Source: Jaltomata sinuosa (taxonomy: Eukaryota; Streptophyta; Magnoliopsida; Solanales; Solanaceae). Taken from it: a DNA stretch of 64,000 nucleotides. The stretch is from assembly GCA_003996215.1 (NCBI GenBank), contig QJPP01007233.1, forward strand, positions 491,501 through 555,500. Reading direction: 5' to 3'. Below, in pieces: positions 59,243 through 64,000 of this stretch (the stretch's first letter is position 1; each line of letters starts with the position of its first letter). Made by a program: the position numbers and the translations under genes. Under the pieces are notes generated by a model. The model had not been told where the DNA came from. It worked only from the letters and a program-made list of their open reading frames with translations, and made no database searches.

Positions 59243-62200
59243 AATACTAATTTACCCATCGTTCATCCCCGAATAAGCAAACCCCAAAATACAGAAAGAT
59301 AAAGAAAGAAAGAGTAGTACCTGTATCCTCAAACAAGTGAGGGTACTTGTCTCGCATGTCCCTCTCAGTTTCCCAAGTGGCTTCCTCAATCGGATGATGC
59401 TTCTATTGAACCTTTATCATACTGATCACCTTTGTCCTTTATTTCCATACATCCCGATCAAGAATCAAAATTGGTTCCTCTTCATAGTGAAGATCTTTAT
59501 AAAAAAGTACCTCATCCCACTTGATAATGTAGTCCCCATCCCCATGGTATCGCTTTAGCATGGATACATGAAACATCGGATGGATAGCCGATAAACTGGG
59601 TAGCATCGCCAATCTGTAAGCGACGGGCCCTATGATCTTAAGAACTTCAAACGGTCCGATGAACTGGGGCTGAGATTGCCCATCTTACCAAAACGCATAA
59701 CTCCCTTCATTGGTGACACTTTCAACGACACCTGTTCACCAACCTGAAATTCCATGTCCCGAACCTTACGATCCGCATATTTCTTCTGCTTGCTTTGGGC
59801 AGCTAGTAACTTGGTCTAAATACCTCTTACCTTTTCTTGCGCTTCCCTTACCAAGTCTACGCCCAAAGGCTTTACATCGCCTTCCTCAAACAACCCAATT
59901 TGTGACCTACAACTCCTCTCATACAGAGCCTCAAACAGTGCCATGTCGATACTAGAGTGGTAGCTATTATTGTATGAGAACTCACACAACAATAGAAACT
60001 GGTCCCAATGAACCCCTAAGTCAATCACACATGCTCTCAACATGTCCTCCAATACCTGAATCGTCCTCTGTGACTGACCATCAGTCTGAGGATGAAAGGT
60101 TGTACTAAAGGTGAGTTGAGTGCCCAATTCCTCATGCAAATTTACCCAAAACTTGGAAGTAAACTGCGTACCCCTGTCTAAAATGATGGACAATGGTACT
60201 CCATGTAATCTCACAATCTCCTTCACGTAGATCTTAGCCAATTGCTATGAATTGTAATCCACCCTGACCGGGATGAAGTGAGCTGACTTAGTCAGCCTGT
60301 CAACAATGACCCAAATAAAGTCATACTTCCCCAAGGTCTTGGGGAGACCCACCACAAAATCCATGGCTATTCTCTCCCACTTCCACTCTGGAATGGGCAT
60401 TCTCTGAAGTAGTCCTGCAGGTCTTTGGTGCTCACACTTTACTTGCTGGAAATTTTGACACTTGGACACAAAATTAGCTATGTCCCTTTTCATCCCAGGC
60501 CACCAATAAAGTTGCCTCAAATTCCTGTACATCTTGGTTACACCCGGATGAATTAAATACCGCGAACCATGAGCCTCTGCCGACACTTTCTGAATTATTT
60601 CATCAACTCGAGGAACATATATCCTTCCTCTAAAGTTTAACACACTGCCAGAGTACAATGTGGCGTCCCCAGACTTTTCGGATATTGCCTTTCTCCTAAG
60701 CCTGCTCAACTGCGAATCCTGAAGCTGTTTGGCCTTTATCTCCTCTATGAATGTGGATTTGACCTCAATACTTGCCAAAATCTCACCTTGTTCAGAAATA
60801 CCCAAGTGTGTGAACTTGGACTCCAATGCCTGAATTTACCTTACTAGTGGTCGTTTGGACACCCCCAAACAAGCCAAACTGCCCATGCTAACTATTTTTC
60901 GGCTCAATGCATTTGCCACCACATTAGTTTTACTCGAATGGTACTGAATAGTCATATCGTAGTCCTTCAACAACTCTATCCATCTTCTCTGCCTGTAATT
61001 CAAATTCTTCTGAGTGAAAACATGTTGCATGCTACGATGATCAATGAACACCTCCTACTTGACACCATAAAGATAGTGTCTCCAAATCTTGATTGCAAAG
61101 ACCACCGCTGCCAACTCTAAATCATGAGTTGGATAGTTTCTCTCATGCACATTCAACTGCCTAGAAGCATAGGCTATCACATTCCTATCCTGTATTAACA
61201 CAACACCCAAACCAGAATGTGAAGTATCACTGTAAATAATAAAGTCTTTACCTTCAATCGACAAGGACAAAATTTGAGCCGTGGTCAGAAGCGTCTTGAG
61301 CTTTTGGAAGCTCTCCTTTCACTTGTCATACCACACAAATGGTGCATCTTTCTATGTCAGCCTTGTCAAGTGAGTAGCAATGGATGCAAAATCCTTAACA
61401 AACCTCCGGTAATAACCTGTGGGCCTAACAAAATTCCTCACCTCAGTCACAAAGCTAGGTAGTGCCCAACTCTTGACTGCCTCTATCTTCTGGGGATCTA
61501 CTATCACCTTATGTTCTGACACTACATGCCCCAAGAACACAACTGAAGTCAACCCGAATTCGCACTTGGAAAACTTTGCATAGTTCTTCTGATGTCTCAA
61601 AATGTCCAACACTATACGGAGATGTTTAGCATGCTCCTCCCTACTCTTGGAGTAGATCAAAATGTCATCAATGAAAATGTTGACGAACGAATCCAAGTAA
61701 GATTTAAACACCCTATTCATCAGACTCATGAATGCCGCCGGCGTATTGGTCAACCCAAACGACATCACTAAGAACTCATAATGCCCATACCAAGTACGAA
61801 AAGCAATCTTAGAAACATCCTCGGGCCTAATTTTCAACTGGTGATACCCTGACATCAAGTCTATTTTCGAAAACACCAACGCGCCCTGTAACTGGTCAAA
61901 TAGATCATCAATACGGGGTAGAGGGTACTTATTCTGGATGGTAACATTTTTCAACTGCCTGTAATCTATGCACATCCACATACTACCATCCTTTTTCTTT
62001 ACAAACAATATCGGATCACCACAAGGAGAAGCACTGGAATGGATAAATCCCTTATCTAGGAGTTCCTGAAGCTGTGTCTTAAGTTCCCTCAACCCTGCCG
62101 GATCCATACTGTATGAAGGAATGGAAATGGGATGAGTGCCCGGCTCCAAGTCTATACAAAAGTCAATATCCCTGTCTGGAGGCATACCAGGAAAATCTGT

Positions 62201-64000
62201 TGGAAACACCTCTCGAAACTCTGAAACAACTGGAACTGACTCAATAGATGGGGACTCCACACTATCATCCTGGAGATGAACCAAAAAGGCTAAACACCCT
62301 CTTCCCACTAGCTTCCTAGCCCAAACAAATAATATAATTTTGGTCAACTTAGACCTGTACACACCTTCCCACTCTAGCCTATCCTTACCCAAAATCTCTA
62401 AAGCCACAGTCTTGGTGTTATAATTTAACACATCATGATAAGGGGATAACCAGGTCATGCCCAAAATAATGTCAAAGTCAACCATATCCAGAATTACTAA
62501 ATCTACCCAAATTTGCAACCCCATAAATACAACCAAACAATTGCGATAAACATGAGTCACAATTACCGACTCTTCAACCGGGGTAGAAATATGGATAGGG
62601 GAATTAAGAATATTACATATCAAGTCCAGATCCAATGAAAAACTCACAGAAAAATGAGAATGTGTAGAACCTGGGTCAAATAATACCAAAGCCATTTTAT
62701 CACAGACAAGAATGGTACTTGTGATCACCGCGTCAGATGCCTCGGCCTCAGTCCTCCCTGGAAATGCGTAACAGTTAGCCCGGTCATCAATCTGGGAAAC
62801 CTCCCTGGTTGGCTGTGCCACACCCCTACCCGCGCCAGCATTCCCTCTGTCTCCCTGACCTCCCTGAAAGTTACCTCGCCCACCCTGTGGATGACCTCTA
62901 GCATGACCCCCTCTATCTGCCGAGACCACAGCCTTAGGCTACTGCTGAACCTGGTTATCGGTCTGCCTGTGAGGGCACTCCCTCTTAAACTAGCCCAAAT
63001 CACCACAATGAAAACAACCACAATCAAGTGCAGGCCTGCTAGAAGATGAATTAGAAGCTCCCTAGCCCTTAGGAGCTGAAAACTGCTGATTAGCTCCCGG
63101 ACGACCAACTGTAGCAGCTGGCAGAGCTGACTGGATAGGACGGGCTGAGTATACCTGCTGATTCTGACCCCTGGAGTATGAACCACCGTAATTTCCCTCA
63201 TTCTGAGGCTTCTTGGCTAACACCTTAGCCTGCCCCGCCTGCCTGACTCCCTCAAGTTTCTTCACATAATCTGCCACTTCATTGAAGCCTTTCCCTGAAG
63301 AAGTCATGTGCACAGACAATACCTGAAGCTCAATATTCAAACCCTTGATAAACAATCGAACCTGCTCCTCCTCAGAACCCAGCAACTGAGTAGCAAAATT
63401 AGAAAAGGCATGAAATTTTGCCTCATAAGCAAAGACTGGCATGCTACCCTGCTCCAAATTCAAGAATTCATCCTTTTTCCAATCCCTCAAAGTATGAGGT
63501 ATGTACTTCTCCAAGAAAAGAGAGTGGAACTGCTCCTAAGTCAGTGGAGGTAAAATAGACAATCGACACTCCATATGATATCTCCACCACTGCTTGGCAT
63601 CACCCTACAACTGAAATGTGACGAACTCAACTCCATATTATTGCACAATGCCCAACTTATGCAGCCTCTCATAACAATCCAGTATGAACTCATAAGCATC
63701 TTCCCTATCAGTACCTCGAAACATAGGAGGTTTCAGCTTGAAAATTTTTGTCAGCATGTCATATTCATTTTCTGTCATCACTGGGCCTAGCATCGGCCTA
63801 AAGAAGTCACCTGTTCCTGAAGCTGTAACCATCCTAGGAGCTGTAGGATCTGCTGGCTGAGTCCCTAGAGCCTGATTTGCAACACCTGTGGGTATAGCTC
63901 CAGCACCAACAAAACCACTCAAGAAGTTCCAACCTACTGAAATGCTTCGGGCACCATAGAGGAAGGCCTGCACCTCCAGCTGATTCTGCCTCTGCCTCAG
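59243..64000 (-). pseudogene. Ty3/gypsy chromovirus gag-pol, nonsense-riddled, partial
   Basis: Domains in order on the minus strand, all in one frame until late integrase: gag (63973-63062), CCHC knuckle (about 63010-62965, with a stop at the His position), protease (FDPGSTHS, near 62690), reverse transcriptase (YRQLKN through FIDDILIYS, with the DD catalytic pair, 62000-61640), RNase H (61270-60840, ending ANALSRK), integrase zinc region (HPGVTKMYRNLRQLYWWPGM) and core (near 60570-59830). The frame shifts by one base near 59663. A chromodomain follows (PIEEATWETERDMRDKYPHL, near 59400-59330), with stops. This layout fits the Tekay/Del chromovirus clade. At least a dozen premature stops, mostly TAG, make it inactive. 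The 5' end and 5' LTR lie off the window. Confidence 0.93.

Noticed and set aside
62725..63201. 158-codon minus-strand frame over the gag/protease boundary
   Set aside because: It is out of frame with gag-pol, which is clearly readable in the other frame here.

Overview
This window is plant nuclear DNA, almost certainly from a Solanaceae species. The support is spliced genes with GT-AG introns, AT-rich intergenic DNA, an RTE-type LINE and SINE fragments whose tails end in TTG repeats, an Au-type SINE, Stowaway and hAT-like MITEs, Helitrons ending in CTAG, Ty3/gypsy chromovirus sequence, and a photoassimilate-responsive PAR1-family gene. There are no prokaryotic operons and no CRISPR array. 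I recognised no tRNA or rRNA gene.

Layout. 1-2700: SINE and LINE debris, ending in a fourfold tandem of an RTE/SINE tail. 2711-3109 (minus): first coding exon of a plastid NusG-like protein (pTAC13 family); later exons are not visible. 2800-16479: this exon (truncated), its promoter and upstream DNA are repeated head to tail five times with a 2,038-2,039-bp period. The first copy is split by a 3.6-kb RTE LINE; the other four are nearly identical. 16480-26900: LINE RNase H relic, a truncated gypsy element with its 2.2-kb LTR, MITE clusters and a 1-kb fold-back element. 27174-30713 (plus): a seven-exon LisH-domain gene. 31155-31330 (minus): a decayed FBPase exon. 31994-34064 (minus): intact four-exon chloroplast fructose-1,6-bisphosphatase gene. 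34300-42150: LTR remnants, a short plastid petA insertion and SINE/MITE debris. 42286-44544 (plus): three-exon PAR1 gene. 44816-56740: L1 fragments, a fold-back element split by a 3.2-kb solo LTR with perfect target duplication, two abutting Helitrons, and MITEs. 56761-64000: a gypsy LTR split by a minus-strand chromovirus with a 2.05-kb LTR and a nonsense-riddled gag-pol that runs off the window.

Three genes look intact: the LisH protein, chloroplast FBPase and PAR1. The pTAC13 gene can only be judged from exon 1. FBPase (Calvin cycle and starch), PAR1 (sugar-responsive, secreted) and pTAC13 (plastid transcription) all touch photosynthesis, but their proximity looks coincidental. The most unusual structure is the five-copy array of the pTAC13 promoter plus first exon. 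Each extra copy encodes the same 114-residue truncated protein, and all four coding differences from the complete exon are synonymous.
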